DNA of 64,000 nucleotides from Magnetococcales bacterium (GTDB lineage Bacteria > Pseudomonadota > Magnetococcia > Magnetococcales > Magnetaquicoccaceae). Shown in pieces: positions 27,963 through 37,077 of the stretch. The position numbers were made by a program, and so were the translations under genes. Position 1 is the stretch's first letter. Each line of letters opens with the position of its first letter. The notes under the pieces were generated by a model. The model was not told where the DNA came from. It saw only the letters and a list, made by a program, of their open reading frames with translations, and did not search any database. The DNA lies in the NCBI GenBank assembly GCA_015231755.1, contig JADGAZ010000015.1, positions 1 to 64,000 on the forward strand, in the 5' to 3' direction.

Positions 27963-28754
27963 ATGTCCTGGGATCTCATGGCCCTGTTGCTGCTGATCGG
28001 CGCGATCTGGGGCAGTTTTCTGAATGTTTGCATCCACCGCATCCCGCTGGAAGAAAGCGTGGTCCTGCCCAACTCCCGCTGTCCGGCCTGTCGCCACGTC
28101 ATCGCCTGGTACGACAACATCCCGATCCTGAGCTGGTTTGTGCTGCGGGCCCGCTGCCGACATTGCCAGACCGCCATTTCGCCGGTCTATCCCATCATCG
28201 AATCCCTCACCGCCCTTCTCACCCTGTCCACCCTGCTCCACTTCGGCCTCACCCCCACGGGAATCGCCCTCACCGTGCTGGGATACGCCCTGATCACCCT
28301 GACGGTCATCGACTTTGAACACTACATTCTTCCCGATGTCATCACCCTGCCCGGAATCGTCATCGGCGTGATCTTGAGCCTGCTGCCATGGTTTTTCCCC
28401 CCCCTGGCCTCCTGGCAGAACGCCCTCATCGGAGTCACCGCCGGAGGGGGTGGATTGTGGCTGTTCGGCTGGCTGTTCCAACGCTTCACCGGAAAGGAAG
28501 GCATGGGACTGGGCGATGTCAAGCTCACCGCCCTGCTCGGCGCCTGGCTCGGCTGGCAGGCTCTGCCCTTCACCATTTTCGCCGCCGCCCTGATCGGCAG
28601 CTTCGTGGGACTGCTGTGGATCGCCGTGTCGGGCCGGGACCGCTCCCTGCCCATCCCCTTCGGACCCTATCTGGCCCTGGGGGCCTGGGGATATCTTTAT
28701 TTCGGCCCGACGGTCTATGGATGGTATCTGGGCCGTCCCCTGATGATGTTCTGA
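27963..28754 (+). CDS. pilD: type IV prepilin peptidase / N-methyltransferase
   Basis: Inner-membrane bifunctional enzyme of 263 aa that cleaves prepilin or pseudopilin leaders and methylates the new N-terminus. It has the two cytoplasmic CxxC pairs (CPAC and CRHC), and the catalytic aspartates in VIDFEHYILPD and GMGLGDVKL. About eight hydrophobic segments are present. AAGGA precedes the ATG at 27963. It is followed 8 bp later by coaE, the pairing seen in many proteobacteria; no pilus genes lie in the window, but a gspC-like gene does. Confidence 0.95.
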   Translation: MSWDLMALLLLIGAIWGSFLNVCIHRIPLEESVVLPNSRCPACRHVIAWYDNIPILSWFVLRARCRHCQTAISPVYPIIESLTALLTLSTLLHFGLTPTGIALTVLGYALITLTVIDFEHYILPDVITLPGIVIGVILSLLPWFFPPLASWQNALIGVTAGGGGLWLFGWLFQRFTGKEGMGLGDVKLTALLGAWLGWQALPFTIFAAALIGSFVGLLWIAVSGRDRSLPIPFGPYLALGAWGYLYFGPTVYGWYLGRPLMMF

Positions 28755-28762
28755 CCCGATCC

Positions 28763-29440
28763 ATGCTCTTCATTCTGGGCATCACCGGCTCCATCGGCTG
28801 CGGCAAATCCACCGTCACCCGTCTTTTCGGACAGATGGGAGCCCGTACCCTGGATGCCGATCTCCTGGCCCGCAACGCCCTGGATCCCGGATCTCCGGCC
28901 CTGGCCGAAGTGACGAAAGCCTTCGGCGCCGACCTGCTCACCGGCGACGGTCCCCCCGCAACCCGTCGCCTCGACCGGTCCCTGCTGGCCCAACGGATCT
29001 TCTCCGATCCGGCCCGACGCCGCCAACTGGAAGCCATCGTCCATCCGGCGGTATTCCGCGCCATGGCCGCCACCCTGGCCGAATGGGACCGATCCACCCC
29101 CCCGGATACCCGAACCATCGCCGCACTGGAAATCCCCCTGCTGCTGGAAACCGGCTCCGCAGCCTTGTGCGATGGCATTGTGGTGGTGGCCTGCGGCGAC
29201 CACCAGAACGAACGACTCGCCCAACGTCCCGGACTGTCGGAAACCACCCGACAACAGATCATCGCCCAGCAGCTGCCGGAAGCGGTCAAATGCCGACAGG
29301 CCCACTGGATCATCGACAACCGCCACGATCCCGCCGAACTTTCCACCCAATTGCTGCCGGTATGGGCCACCATTCTCGCCCAAAAATCCCCCATTCAACC
29401 GGCTTGGCCCCTGCAATGGCGCTCTTTCTTAAATTCCTGA
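28763..29440 (+). CDS. coaE: dephospho-CoA kinase
   Basis: Last step of coenzyme A synthesis: phosphorylation of dephospho-CoA. The 225 aa start MLFILGITGSIGCGKST (P-loop), with LDADLLARNALDPGS as the CoA-domain aspartate region. Size is typical. ATG 28763 lies 8 bp after pilD; upstream frame is pilD shadow. Confidence 0.95.
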   Translation: MLFILGITGSIGCGKSTVTRLFGQMGARTLDADLLARNALDPGSPALAEVTKAFGADLLTGDGPPATRRLDRSLLAQRIFSDPARRRQLEAIVHPAVFRAMAATLAEWDRSTPPDTRTIAALEIPLLLETGSAALCDGIVVVACGDHQNERLAQRPGLSETTRQQIIAQQLPEAVKCRQAHWIIDNRHDPAELSTQLLPVWATILAQKSPIQPAWPLQWRSFLNS

Positions 29441-29770
29441 CATGATATTTTCAACTGTGGACGATTTTGTTATTGACTTTCACAAAATACCCGCATAAAT
29501 TAACGCAAATCGACCTGCAACAAAATGTAAAATCATGCACGTGTCGGAACGTGCCAGATCGTGGATCGCCCCGAAGCCTCAAGATCTCCCGACACCCGAT
29601 CAACCCAATTGATCCCGACTCAAATGACCGCGCAGCGAATGATCGCGCGTTTGAAACGAATTACCCGCTTTCATGCCCATGCCGTTCCCTGCCCGACCTT
29701 CCGAGTGCCTTGGAAAGACGTGCCTTGAACGGTTTTTGTTACTCAAATCCTTAAGACAACTTCCACCAGC
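29441..29770 (+). promoter_or_regulatory. rho leader with predicted promoter
   Basis: This 330-bp gap holds TTGACT (29473-29478) and TAAATT (29496-29501) with a 17-bp spacer, giving a leader of roughly 260 nt before rho. Long leaders are common for rho, which is often autoregulated by Rho-dependent attenuation; that role here is inferred. No gene is seen. Confidence 0.55.
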
Positions 29771-31207
29771 ATGCCAAAAAAACGTATACATCCCCAGAAC
29801 GATCCCCTCGCCGACCCGGCGGATATGGCGCAACCTCCCTTTCCCGGAGACGACGACACTGCGCCACCCACACCCGCCCGCCGCGAACCGGCGACGACGG
29901 ACCAACCCGCGACAGCCAGCAGCAAACCCGATCGACCCCCCATCACCCATTTAAGCGATCTGAAGGCCCTGCCGGTCACCACCCTGTCGGAGATGGCTTC
30001 TGCGCTCAACGTGGAAGGTCTCATGGGGATGCGCAAGCAGGAGTTGATCTACGCCATCCTCAAGGCCGAAAGCGCCAACAACAACGCGCAAATCTACGCC
30101 GAAGGGGTGCTGGAGGTGCTTCAGGACGGCTTTGGCTTTCTGCGCGCTCCGGATACCAACTATCTGCCCGGTCCGGACGACATCTACGTCTCCCCCTCGC
30201 AAATCCGCCGTTTCGGACTGCGCACCGGCGACGTGGTGGAAGGTCAGATCCGCTCCCCCAAAGAAAGCGAACGCTATTTCGCGCTGCTGCGGGTCGAAAA
30301 GATCAACTACGAAGATCCCATCAAGGCCCGCAACAAGATCAACTTCGACAACCTCACCCCCTTGTATCCGGACGAGCGGCTGATCATGGAACTGCCCGAC
30401 TCCTCCGCCAACAAGGATGCGGGTACCCGGGTGATCGACCTGTTGTGTCCCATCGGCAAGGGGCAGCGGGGCCTGATCGTGGCCCAGCCCCGTACCGGCA
30501 AGACCATGCTCATGCAGAGCATCGCCCACTCCATCGCCGAAAACCATCCCGAAGTGATCCTCCAGGTGCTGCTCATCGACGAACGGCCCGAAGAGGTCAC
30601 CGACATGAAACGGTCGGTCCGGGGCGAAGTGGTCTCCTCCACCTTCGACGAACCGGCCACCCGTCACGTCCAGGTGGCGGAAATGGTCATCGAAAAAGCC
30701 AAACGCCTGGTGGAACACAAACGCGACGTGGTGATCCTGCTGGACTCCATCACCCGTTTGGCCCGGGCCTACAACACCGTGGCTCCGTCTTCGGGCAAGG
30801 TGCTTTCCGGCGGTATCGACGCCAATGCCCTGCAACGCCCCAAACGGTTCTTCGGCGCCGCACGCAACATCGAAGAGGGCGGCTCCCTGACCATCATCGC
30901 CACGGCCTTGGTGGAAACCGGTTCCCGCATGGACGAGGTGATCTTCGAGGAGTTCAAAGGCACCGGCAACATGGAGGTGAGCCTCGATCGCAAACTGGTG
31001 GAACGCCGCATTTTCCCGGCCATCGACATCGCCCGCTCCGCCACCCGCAAAGAGGAACTCCTGATCGATAAAGACGATTTGAGCAAACTTTGGGTGCTGC
31101 GACGCATCCTCCTGCCCATGGGGGCCCAAGATTCCATGTCTTTCCTCCTGGACAAAATCAAGGCCACGAAGAATAATGAGGAATTTTTCGCCAGCATGAA
31201 CAATTGA
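29771..31207 (+). CDS. rho: transcription termination factor Rho
   Basis: Hexameric RNA helicase of 478 aa. An extra N-terminus of about 60 polar residues precedes the Rho N domain ([20 protein letters not shown]). Then come the cold-shock-like RNA-binding domain ([20 protein letters not shown]) and the RecA-type motor. The P-loop reads AQPRTGKT, against APPKAGKT in E. coli Rho. Walker B ([16 protein letters not shown]) and the Q/R-loop regions ([21 protein letters not shown]) are complete. It is cotranscribed with rpmE. Confidence 0.97.
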   Translation: MPKKRIHPQNDPLADPADMAQPPFPGDDDTAPPTPARREPATTDQPATASSKPDRPPITHLSDLKALPVTTLSEMASALNVEGLMGMRKQELIYAILKAESANNNAQIYAEGVLEVLQDGFGFLRAPDTNYLPGPDDIYVSPSQIRRFGLRTGDVVEGQIRSPKESERYFALLRVEKINYEDPIKARNKINFDNLTPLYPDERLIMELPDSSANKDAGTRVIDLLCPIGKGQRGLIVAQPRTGKTMLMQSIAHSIAENHPEVILQVLLIDERPEEVTDMKRSVRGEVVSSTFDEPATRHVQVAEMVIEKAKRLVEHKRDVVILLDSITRLARAYNTVAPSSGKVLSGGIDANALQRPKRFFGAARNIEEGGSLTIIATALVETGSRMDEVIFEEFKGTGNMEVSLDRKLVERRIFPAIDIARSATRKEELLIDKDDLSKLWVLRRILLPMGAQDSMSFLLDKIKATKNNEEFFASMNN

Positions 31208-31226
31208 CGGTCAAGGAATGACATCC

Positions 31227-31454
31227 ATGAAAAACGATATCCATCCCCAGTACAAAGACGTAACCTACACCTGCATCGGTTGCAGCCACGTCTTCAAAAC
31301 CCGCTCCACCGGTTCGGATCTCACTCTGGGCGTCTGCTCCGAGTGCCATCCCTTCTACACCGGCAAGCATAAGCTCGTGGACACCGCCGGTCGCGTGGAA
31401 CGCTTCATGCAGAAGTACGGCAAACAGCAGTACGCCGCCAAGGGCGCCCGCTAA
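31227..31454 (+). CDS. rpmE: 50S ribosomal protein L31
   Basis: A 75-aa zinc-type L31: [16 protein letters not shown] with Cys pairs CIGC and CSEC and the [17 protein letters not shown] core. ATG 31227 has AAGGA nine bases upstream; an in-frame ATG at 31218 is too close to that site. It follows rho by 19 bp. Confidence 0.95.
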   Translation: MKNDIHPQYKDVTYTCIGCSHVFKTRSTGSDLTLGVCSECHPFYTGKHKLVDTAGRVERFMQKYGKQQYAAKGAR

Positions 31455-31480
31455 ACCGCATCGCCCCGCCGCTTTACAAG

Positions 31481-31527
31481 CCGTTCGCCAGACACCTCAA
31501 GAGGCAGACAAGGTGTCTGGCGAACGG
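31481..31527 (+). terminator. hairpin terminator after rho-rpmE
   Basis: CCGTTCGCCAGACACCT and AGGTGTCTGGCGAACGG are exact 17-bp arms around a 13-base loop, 27 bp past the rpmE stop. A strong T-run is lacking on either side. Confidence 0.75.
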
Positions 31528-31541
31528 AACTCCACGAGTTT

Positions 31542-31900
31542 TCAGTCACTTCCCGGTTTCTTCGGTTTCGCTTCTCCGGTCTCAGGGCTTCCACGGCGAT
31601 GCAAAAGGGTGTCGTCCATGGCGATATTCACATTGACCCATCGGGCAGGCGTCTCCCCCCCACCAACGTGCGCAAGACCTCCCACAACCTCCGGATCCGG
31701 TTCCATGGCGTCCAACGCCGAGGGGAGAGGGATGGCTTCGTCATCCCGGAACATGGCGGACAGATGAAGCTCCAGCGCCTTTCCCGCATTCAACAGGATT
31801 TCATCCAACCAATCCCCCGCCGAAACGCATCCTGACAGTCCGGAAAAAAGCGCTGAAACCCGACTCGCTCTGGAAATCTCCTACCGCAATGTCAAACCGC
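31542..31900 (-). pseudogene. hicB-like antitoxin remnant with frameshift
   Basis: The minus-strand frame from 31542 encodes SGLSGCVSAGDWLDEILLN and NAGKALELHLSAMFRDDE, which are the HicB antitoxin core (usually PDLPGCFSAGD...EALELHLEG). The preceding part (FDIAVGDFQSESGFSAFF) continues in another frame. The switch falls at a run of six A/T (31844-31849). No start codon suits the N-terminus. It reads as a decayed gene, or a sequencing error in a homopolymer. The 3' end is intact to the stop. Confidence 0.7.
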
Positions 31901-31996
31901 TTTGACGTTCGATGGATGGGATGGTTCCGATCAGGATGATTTTTCTGGGGTGAGGCAGGGTCATTTTTTCGGGCCGATCCGGATGGATGGTCTGAA
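31881..31996 (-). pseudogene. hicA-like toxin remnant (C-terminal part)
   Basis: Minus-strand codons give HPDRPEKMTLPHPRKIILIG and then TIPSIERQSGLTLR before TAG at 31881-31883. This is the C-terminal half of HicA mRNA interferases (HPxRxGxVTVPHPxKxLxxGTLxSIxKQAGL). The N-terminal half with the catalytic His is missing; a hairpin lies where it should be. It immediately precedes the hicB remnant in the normal hicA-hicB order. Confidence 0.65.
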
Positions 31997-31999
31997 TTC

Positions 32000-32029
32000 C
32001 CGAGAGGGAAGCGTCGGCTTCCCTCTCGG
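32000..32029 (-). terminator. hairpin after the cytochrome c gene
   Basis: CCGAGAGGGAAGC and GCTTCCCTCTCGG form a perfect 13-bp stem with the loop GTCG, about 30 bp beyond the cytochrome gene's stop. No U-tract follows, so termination is plausible rather than certain. Confidence 0.6.
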
Positions 32030-32059
32030 TGGGACTGCGGGGATTGATCGTGTTCCAGA

Positions 32060-33355
32060 CTACAAAACCGTCTCGGCCTGACCGACCAGGGCCGGTTTTT
32101 TCAGATCTTCCGGAAGCTGTTCGCCGATTTTTTCCAGCATCGGTTTGGTGACCAGATTGTAAAACAGTTCGGCGCGAATGGTCTTGACCCCGGCGGCGGG
32201 AACCGCATAGTGCAGTACCCGCTTTTCACCCGGTTTCAGACGGCTGTCGGCGCCGAGTTTGGTGGCCTGGGGCGGCATGACCGAATGGCCTTCGTTGTTG
32301 AGCAGCTTGAGGATCAGAAGGGATTGGGGATCCTCCTTGTCCGGATCCTCCTTGAAGTTGCTCCAGACCACCTCGCCCTTGTCGTTGAGGGCCGTGACCT
32401 TCAGCACCATGTTGCGAAACGGCGCGCTGCTGGGCATGGAGTGCAGAAGGGTGTTTTTCAGGATGATCGTGGCCTGAAGCTTGGAGCCTTTATCCTCGGC
32501 GTACATGGAAAGGGCCACGGACTTGCGCACCTTGGCCGGGTCATGCCCGCCGAGAATCTCATGACTGGCAAATCCGTTGAGTACCGGCATGTGACAGGAT
32601 TGACAGGTGGGAGCAACCACATCCCGGGTCTCCTTGACATCCTTGCCCTTGACCTTGGTCTCCTTGACCTCCTTGCCCAACAGCAGATCACCGACCGTGC
32701 AGACCGCCACTTTCTGGGGATTGATCATGGTCTGGTGACAGCCCAGACAAATATCGGAAGTCTTGAACAGCTCCGAATTGGCCCGATGGGTGAAGGCGTT
32801 GACCTTGGGTTCATCTCCGCCACCCGGCGCCTTGACGGGTTGCTTGCCGTTGAAAACCCCTTCCGGCCCCCGCAGGTTGTCTTTGGAATATTCATAAGCC
32901 GAGGCGCCCAGAGTGGGTTTGCCCCCCTCTCCCACGACCCCCTTGAAGGCGGTCATGGTGTGACAGGCCACGCAGTTGACCCCTTCGGCGTACATGGGTT
33001 TGGCGTCGAGCTTGGTGGTTTTGTCCCGGGCGGCGATCGGGGCATGACATTGCAAGCAGGCCGGGAAGGCTTTGGTCACCTTGTGGGTCACCCCCTCTTC
33101 GGTCGGCTCACCGGCTTCCATCCGATAGACCGCGCCGTGAATCGGATCGGTCAAGGCCGTGCTTTTGGCATGCATGGAGCCTTGCCACTGACGATAGATC
33201 TCCTGATGACACTCGCCGCAATTGGCCGCAGGGACATGATTCAAAGGAGGACGGACACTCTCAGCCGGGGGGGAATCCGAAGCCCACAGCGTGGTGGCGA
33301 TCAACAACGCCCCCAGCAGTCCCAATGCCAATCCCTGTTTTCCCAACACGGCCAT
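32060..33355 (-). CDS. five-haem periplasmic cytochrome c (cytochrome c554-like)
   Basis: A 431-aa exported protein (signal peptide LALGLLGALLIATTLWAS). Five CxxCH haem motifs are seen: CGECH, CLQCH, CVACH, CLGCH and CQSCH. The first is in the NCGECHQEIYRQWQGSMHAKS context typical of the cytochrome c554 / hydroxylamine-oxidoreductase-associated group. The C-terminal 170 residues are haem-free and beta-rich. An ATG at 33355 has GGAGG upstream. Next to nnrS, it may take part in nitrogen-oxide or anaerobic electron transfer, but its donor and acceptor are unknown. Confidence 0.88.
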   Translation of the reverse strand: MAVLGKQGLALGLLGALLIATTLWASDSPPAESVRPPLNHVPAANCGECHQEIYRQWQGSMHAKSTALTDPIHGAVYRMEAGEPTEEGVTHKVTKAFPACLQCHAPIAARDKTTKLDAKPMYAEGVNCVACHTMTAFKGVVGEGGKPTLGASAYEYSKDNLRGPEGVFNGKQPVKAPGGGDEPKVNAFTHRANSELFKTSDICLGCHQTMINPQKVAVCTVGDLLLGKEVKETKVKGKDVKETRDVVAPTCQSCHMPVLNGFASHEILGGHDPAKVRKSVALSMYAEDKGSKLQATIILKNTLLHSMPSSAPFRNMVLKVTALNDKGEVVWSNFKEDPDKEDPQSLLILKLLNNEGHSVMPPQATKLGADSRLKPGEKRVLHYAVPAAGVKTIRAELFYNLVTKPMLEKIGEQLPEDLKKPALVGQAETVL

Positions 33356-33702
33356 TTCACGAACCTCCAGATCAAAAAGTGACAAAATCAGGCTCCCCCA
33401 TGCCATGATATCAAACTGCGGCAACCGACACCATGCCATCAGAAAAGCACATGTCAGAATAAAGGAGTTCTTGCGAGGTGCGCAAGATCGTACAAGCGTT
33501 CCCGGGTCTGATTTTTTCGATTTTCGGCCACGTTCCGGCCTGGAAGCTGGAGAGGTCCGAGGGCCAAAACCGGCGATCAGACCTGTCACGCCGGAAGGAT
33601 CCGGATCCACCCGACCCAGCCTGTCCCCTCCCGGCACCGGATCCATCCGCACGCAACACAGTCAAAAGACCATGGGCAACAACAGGCCCCCAAACCACAC
33701 CC
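33356..33702. other. gap between cytochrome c and nnrS
   Basis: No gene is supported. It should hold the cytochrome promoter and the end of nnrS. Several overlapping open frames here are shadows without family similarity. Confidence 0.4.
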
Positions 33703-34911
33703 TCACTCCTTTTTGCCCCCCAGACTCACCGGCACCAGCTCGCTGATCTTGAACAGCCGATATCCGGTGCGCACGCCCCACACACCCAGCAGGGTGGCAC
33801 CCGCCAGACTCATCCACAGGGTCCACCCTTCGTCCATGGGCCAGACCGGCGAGAAACTCCGGCTCCAGGCCACCACGGCCCACAATCCCACCAGATACGA
33901 GGTGGCCCGATCCGACAACACCGCTCCGGCGGAAAAAAAGCCCGTCACCCGCACCGTCACCCCCATGATCAAGGTGGTCAGGAAGGCGGCTCCCAGCAGA
34001 TGCACCGCCACATCCAAGGATCCCGTTCCCAGCAGCAGCCAAAGCGCCCCGGCCACCCCGTGGAAAAATCCCAAAGACAAGGTGACGTTGATCGAGGCCC
34101 AACCGAATCCACGGGCCGCCGGAATGAATCCGGTGCCGTGGAGCAGCAGCAGCAGCGTCATCAGCCATCCGGCCCCCGCCAGACGCCAGGATCCCCACGG
34201 GGTGAAAGCCGCCCACGCCGAACAGATCCAGGCCACCCCGAGGGCCACGACAAAACGCCGCGCCCCACGATCCTGGAGCAAAGTCCCGCCCATGACGTTT
34301 TGAATCAATTGCTGGGCCGCCACCAAAGCCATGGTGATCGGTCCACACCACAACACGAACAACGCCACCCCCGGATCTTCCAAAGGCAACCAGGGAGCGA
34401 TGGCCATCAGGGTCATGCCTGCGGCCAGCGGATATCCCCGGGGCAGACGCAGTTTCGGGTTGCCCTCAGAGGTGACCCGATACAAAAAGTATCCGGCCCC
34501 GCCATAGACCACGCTCACCACCAGATCCCCCAAGGTGGCCAACGGTGCGAAAGGAAACCCGGAAACCAGCAACCCGGCCCACAACAGATGACACAAATGC
34601 AACAGACTCCGGGAGGGCGGTGGTTTGCCTCCGGCCACGTGAGGTCCGGATTGCAGGGCGAAACCCAGCAGAAACGACCCCAAAAATCCCATGATCTGCA
34701 TCCGGGCGTGCCACAGCTTGTAAAAAAAATAGTCACCGCTCACCGCCAGCACCCCGTGTTGCCACATCCACAGGGCAAAACCCAACGAAAACCCCGCCAA
34801 TCCCGCCACCAGTCCCCCATACCAGAAGCGTTGCACCACGGGTTGACGGGTGAAGGTCATGGGCGAAAAGGTGGAATCGGAGGGGGTGAGAATCTGAATC
34901 AGGCGTTTCAT
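33703..34911 (-). CDS. nnrS: NnrS family protein
   Basis: Haem- and copper-containing membrane protein of 402 aa with about twelve hydrophobic segments. The family segment KLWHARMQIMGFLGSFLLGF is near residue 70, and later helices contain His-rich turns. NnrS protects against nitric oxide and is often found with denitrification genes. AGGAG lies upstream of ATG 34911; the spacing of 13 is long. It is divergent from the Cys-rich gene, and both may answer to the palindromes between them. Confidence 0.9.
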   Translation of the reverse strand: MKRLIQILTPSDSTFSPMTFTRQPVVQRFWYGGLVAGLAGFSLGFALWMWQHGVLAVSGDYFFYKLWHARMQIMGFLGSFLLGFALQSGPHVAGGKPPPSRSLLHLCHLLWAGLLVSGFPFAPLATLGDLVVSVVYGGAGYFLYRVTSEGNPKLRLPRGYPLAAGMTLMAIAPWLPLEDPGVALFVLWCGPITMALVAAQQLIQNVMGGTLLQDRGARRFVVALGVAWICSAWAAFTPWGSWRLAGAGWLMTLLLLLHGTGFIPAARGFGWASINVTLSLGFFHGVAGALWLLLGTGSLDVAVHLLGAAFLTTLIMGVTVRVTGFFSAGAVLSDRATSYLVGLWAVVAWSRSFSPVWPMDEGWTLWMSLAGATLLGVWGVRTGYRLFKISELVPVSLGGKKE

Positions 34912-35020
34912 GGTGATTTTTTCACTCCTGAAAGGTCTAAAGGATATTAAAGCCTGGGTGAAGGGATTCTCAAATGAGGAGGATCGGAGGGTCAAGGCTT
35001 GATGGGAAGATCAGGGGGAG

Positions 35021-35058
35021 AGGTGTAAAAAAAATTGCACCTGTAAAAATTTTTTACA
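35021..35058. promoter_or_regulatory. two overlapping palindromes in the nnrS / Cys-rich divergent region
   Basis: AGGTG(N12)CACCT spans 35021-35042, and TGTAAAAATTTTTTACA spans 35042-35058. The region is very AT-rich, and the two sites sit between divergent genes, as operators often do. The regulator is not known. Confidence 0.45.
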
Positions 35059-35256
35059 TTCTCATTCTATTGATAAAATTCAATTTTTCGCAAATTTCCC
35101 AAAACAGACCAATCATTCGCATGAATACTTAACAATCGCGACAGAAGCGATTTTGCAACCTATTGAATTTCATGGAAATAAAAAATTGTCATTCTGGCAT
35201 GCAATCTGCTCTTTTGTTAATTGAAATTGATCGATTCATCAAAGCGGAGGAGTACG

Positions 35257-35583
35257 ATGAAGAATTGCTGGGAGAAAAACCAATGTGGCCGCGAGCCTGG
35301 AGGCTCCAAGGAGACCAAGCTGGGAACCTGCCCGGTAGCGACATTCGCATTGGCGGACGGCTTTCTGGGAGGCAAAAACGGGGGACGGGCCTGTATTTTC
35401 ATTGTCGGCACCCTGGCTCCCACGGACCGGGTCAACTCCTGCGAATCCCTGGCCAACCGCAGCAAGCGGGACTGTTTTCAATGTGATTTTTTCCAGACCT
35501 TGAAGAAAAAATACAAAAAGGCGTTCAATCTGGAGGTGTTCAACCGTTACATCGAAAATTCCGCCACCCTGACTTTGGATTGA
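35257..35583 (+). CDS. small cysteine-rich protein with NCWE/CGREPGG motif
   Basis: A 108-aa soluble protein with seven cysteines. It begins KNCWEKNQCGREPGG and continues TCPVATFALADG, NGGRACIFIVGT, NSCES and DCFQCDFF. This spacing marks a cysteine-rich domain often found alone or on sensor proteins in environmental proteobacteria; metal or haem binding is possible but not shown. CGGAGGAG lies right before the ATG, so translation should be strong. It is followed 9 bp later by the convergent Lgt-like gene. Confidence 0.8.
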   Translation: MKNCWEKNQCGREPGGSKETKLGTCPVATFALADGFLGGKNGGRACIFIVGTLAPTDRVNSCESLANRSKRDCFQCDFFQTLKKKYKKAFNLEVFNRYIENSATLTLD

Positions 35584-35592
35584 TTTCCGGAA

Positions 35593-36378
35593 TCAAGGCG
35601 CCCGGAAACGGGAACGCCACAGAGAAATCCTCCAAAGCAGCATCCCCAGCAGGGTGAGGGCGCCAGAGAAGAGCTGACTGGTCTCCAGTCCCCACAGCAG
35701 CACGGAGCCTTTCAGGTCTGCGCGCCAGAAGGTGACCAGGAAATAGACCCCGAACAAAGCCACGATGGCCAGACCGGTGAGGCTGCCGGGGGCATCTTTC
35801 AGGCGCAGGCGTTGACCGAGCAACCATCGGCTCGACGCGATGGCCGCCAATCCCATATACAATTGAGTTGGATGAACCTTGAGTCCCGGCGGCGGACCGC
35901 CCCAAGGGGTGGTTCCAAAAATCACGCCCCAGGGCATTTCCGTGGCCACGCCATGGCAGCATCCCGCGGAAAAACAGCCGAAAGTCCGTTGCAGGCCATA
36001 GCCCAGAATGAAATAGGGCATGAGAAAATCCAGCACCCGCCAAAACGGCAACCCCTTCCAGAGACAATATCCCCACAGCGACACCGTGAACGCCCCGGTG
36101 ATGGCCATGGTGCCCAGATTTTGCAACCGTGTGGGATCCAGGTTGGCCCGCAGGGTGGACCAGGAGAGATCGGGGGCAAACGCCATGGAGAGCAATCCCC
36201 CGCCGAACCAGATGGAAAAAACCACCAAAAAACTGATATCCCCCAGATGGGTCCGTTCCAGCAGTTCCGGATCCCGTCCCCGGACCGCCAGAAAGTGGAC
36301 CAGAAACAAGGAGACCATCATCACGAAGCCGTAAGTGTAAAAGGTCAGATCCCCCAGTCGACCCAGAATCGGATACAT
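35593..36378 (-). CDS. Lgt-like prolipoprotein diacylglyceryl transferase family protein
   Basis: A 261-aa membrane protein with seven or so hydrophobic segments. It keeps the YTYGFVMM N-terminus, VFSIWFGGGLL, and HPTQLYMGL near the C-terminus. The Lgt signature GRxGNFINGE is replaced by RTFGCFSAGCCHGVA, so it is a divergent relative that may move another lipid or substrate. The canonical lgt could lie elsewhere. It starts 3 bp after the stop of the membrane protein on the same strand, so they are an operon. Confidence 0.75.
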   Translation of the reverse strand: MYPILGRLGDLTFYTYGFVMMVSLFLVHFLAVRGRDPELLERTHLGDISFLVVFSIWFGGGLLSMAFAPDLSWSTLRANLDPTRLQNLGTMAITGAFTVSLWGYCLWKGLPFWRVLDFLMPYFILGYGLQRTFGCFSAGCCHGVATEMPWGVIFGTTPWGGPPPGLKVHPTQLYMGLAAIASSRWLLGQRLRLKDAPGSLTGLAIVALFGVYFLVTFWRADLKGSVLLWGLETSQLFSGALTLLGMLLWRISLWRSRFRAP

Positions 36379-36381
36379 GGT

Positions 36382-37068
36382 TCAGGCAGCTCCCCGGGTA
36401 CGATTTTCGGCGATGCGGTGAATGATGACCGTGCTCAAGCCCCAATCCATGGCCAGGGTGATGTCCACCCCCAAAGACTGAAAATAGGGATTGTAATAGT
36501 GCCAGTATCCCAGTTGCACACAGGTGTACTCCCCCAGGGTGCCCAAAAGCGCCCCGATGACAAAGTGCAACAGATCCCGTTCTTCACGCCAGTATCCGGC
36601 CATGGTGATGAGAAATCCAGCGTAAAGCAGATAGACGAGGGGCATTTTGTTCATCAAGGCCAGGGTGGCGAAGGCGTACAGGGCCACCAGAAGAGCCAAA
36701 AAATCAAAAAACCGGTCGCGACTGGATCCGTGAGCGGGAATCGCGGCATGAATGACCCGTCCGAGACGGCGGTAAAGGGCAAAAAGATTGGCCCAGATGA
36801 GAGGAATCCAAACCGGCAGCCCCAGAATCAGGTTGGGGCCGTGATAGATCCATTCACCCAGATGGACGCTGACCGCTTCGGCGGGAGTGCCCAGAAGGGC
36901 GGCGGCGAGCATGGCCCGACGGTCGTTGGGGTGGGGATCGAAACGGGATTGGGCATAAAGAATGACCAGCAGCAGCAAGGTGGTCAGCCAGGGCCAGTTC
37001 CAGGTCAGCACCACCGAGGCGAACAACGCACCCCCGATCCCGGCGCAAAACATCCAATGCGTGATCAT
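36382..37068 (-). CDS. multi-pass membrane protein of unknown function
   Basis: A 228-aa protein with about seven hydrophobic helices. Two similar half-motifs appear: GTPAEAVSVHLGEWIYHGP and GTLGEYTCVQLGYWHYYNP, each G-T-x-x-E near a Trp-Tyr, suggesting an internal duplication. The ATG at 37068 has AGGGCGGG upstream; the longer frame to 37152 comes from the repeat. It is paired with the Lgt-like gene. No enzyme family is recognised. Confidence 0.7.
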   Translation of the reverse strand: MITHWMFCAGIGGALFASVVLTWNWPWLTTLLLLVILYAQSRFDPHPNDRRAMLAAALLGTPAEAVSVHLGEWIYHGPNLILGLPVWIPLIWANLFALYRRLGRVIHAAIPAHGSSRDRFFDFLALLVALYAFATLALMNKMPLVYLLYAGFLITMAGYWREERDLLHFVIGALLGTLGEYTCVQLGYWHYYNPYFQSLGVDITLAMDWGLSTVIIHRIAENRTRGAA

Positions 37069-37077
37069 CCCGCCCTG

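Noticed and set aside
35227-35242. FNR/NnrR box TTGAT-N6-ATCAA upstream of the Cys-rich gene
   Set aside because: The half sites are right but the spacing is six, not four, and the site sits almost on the ribosome site.
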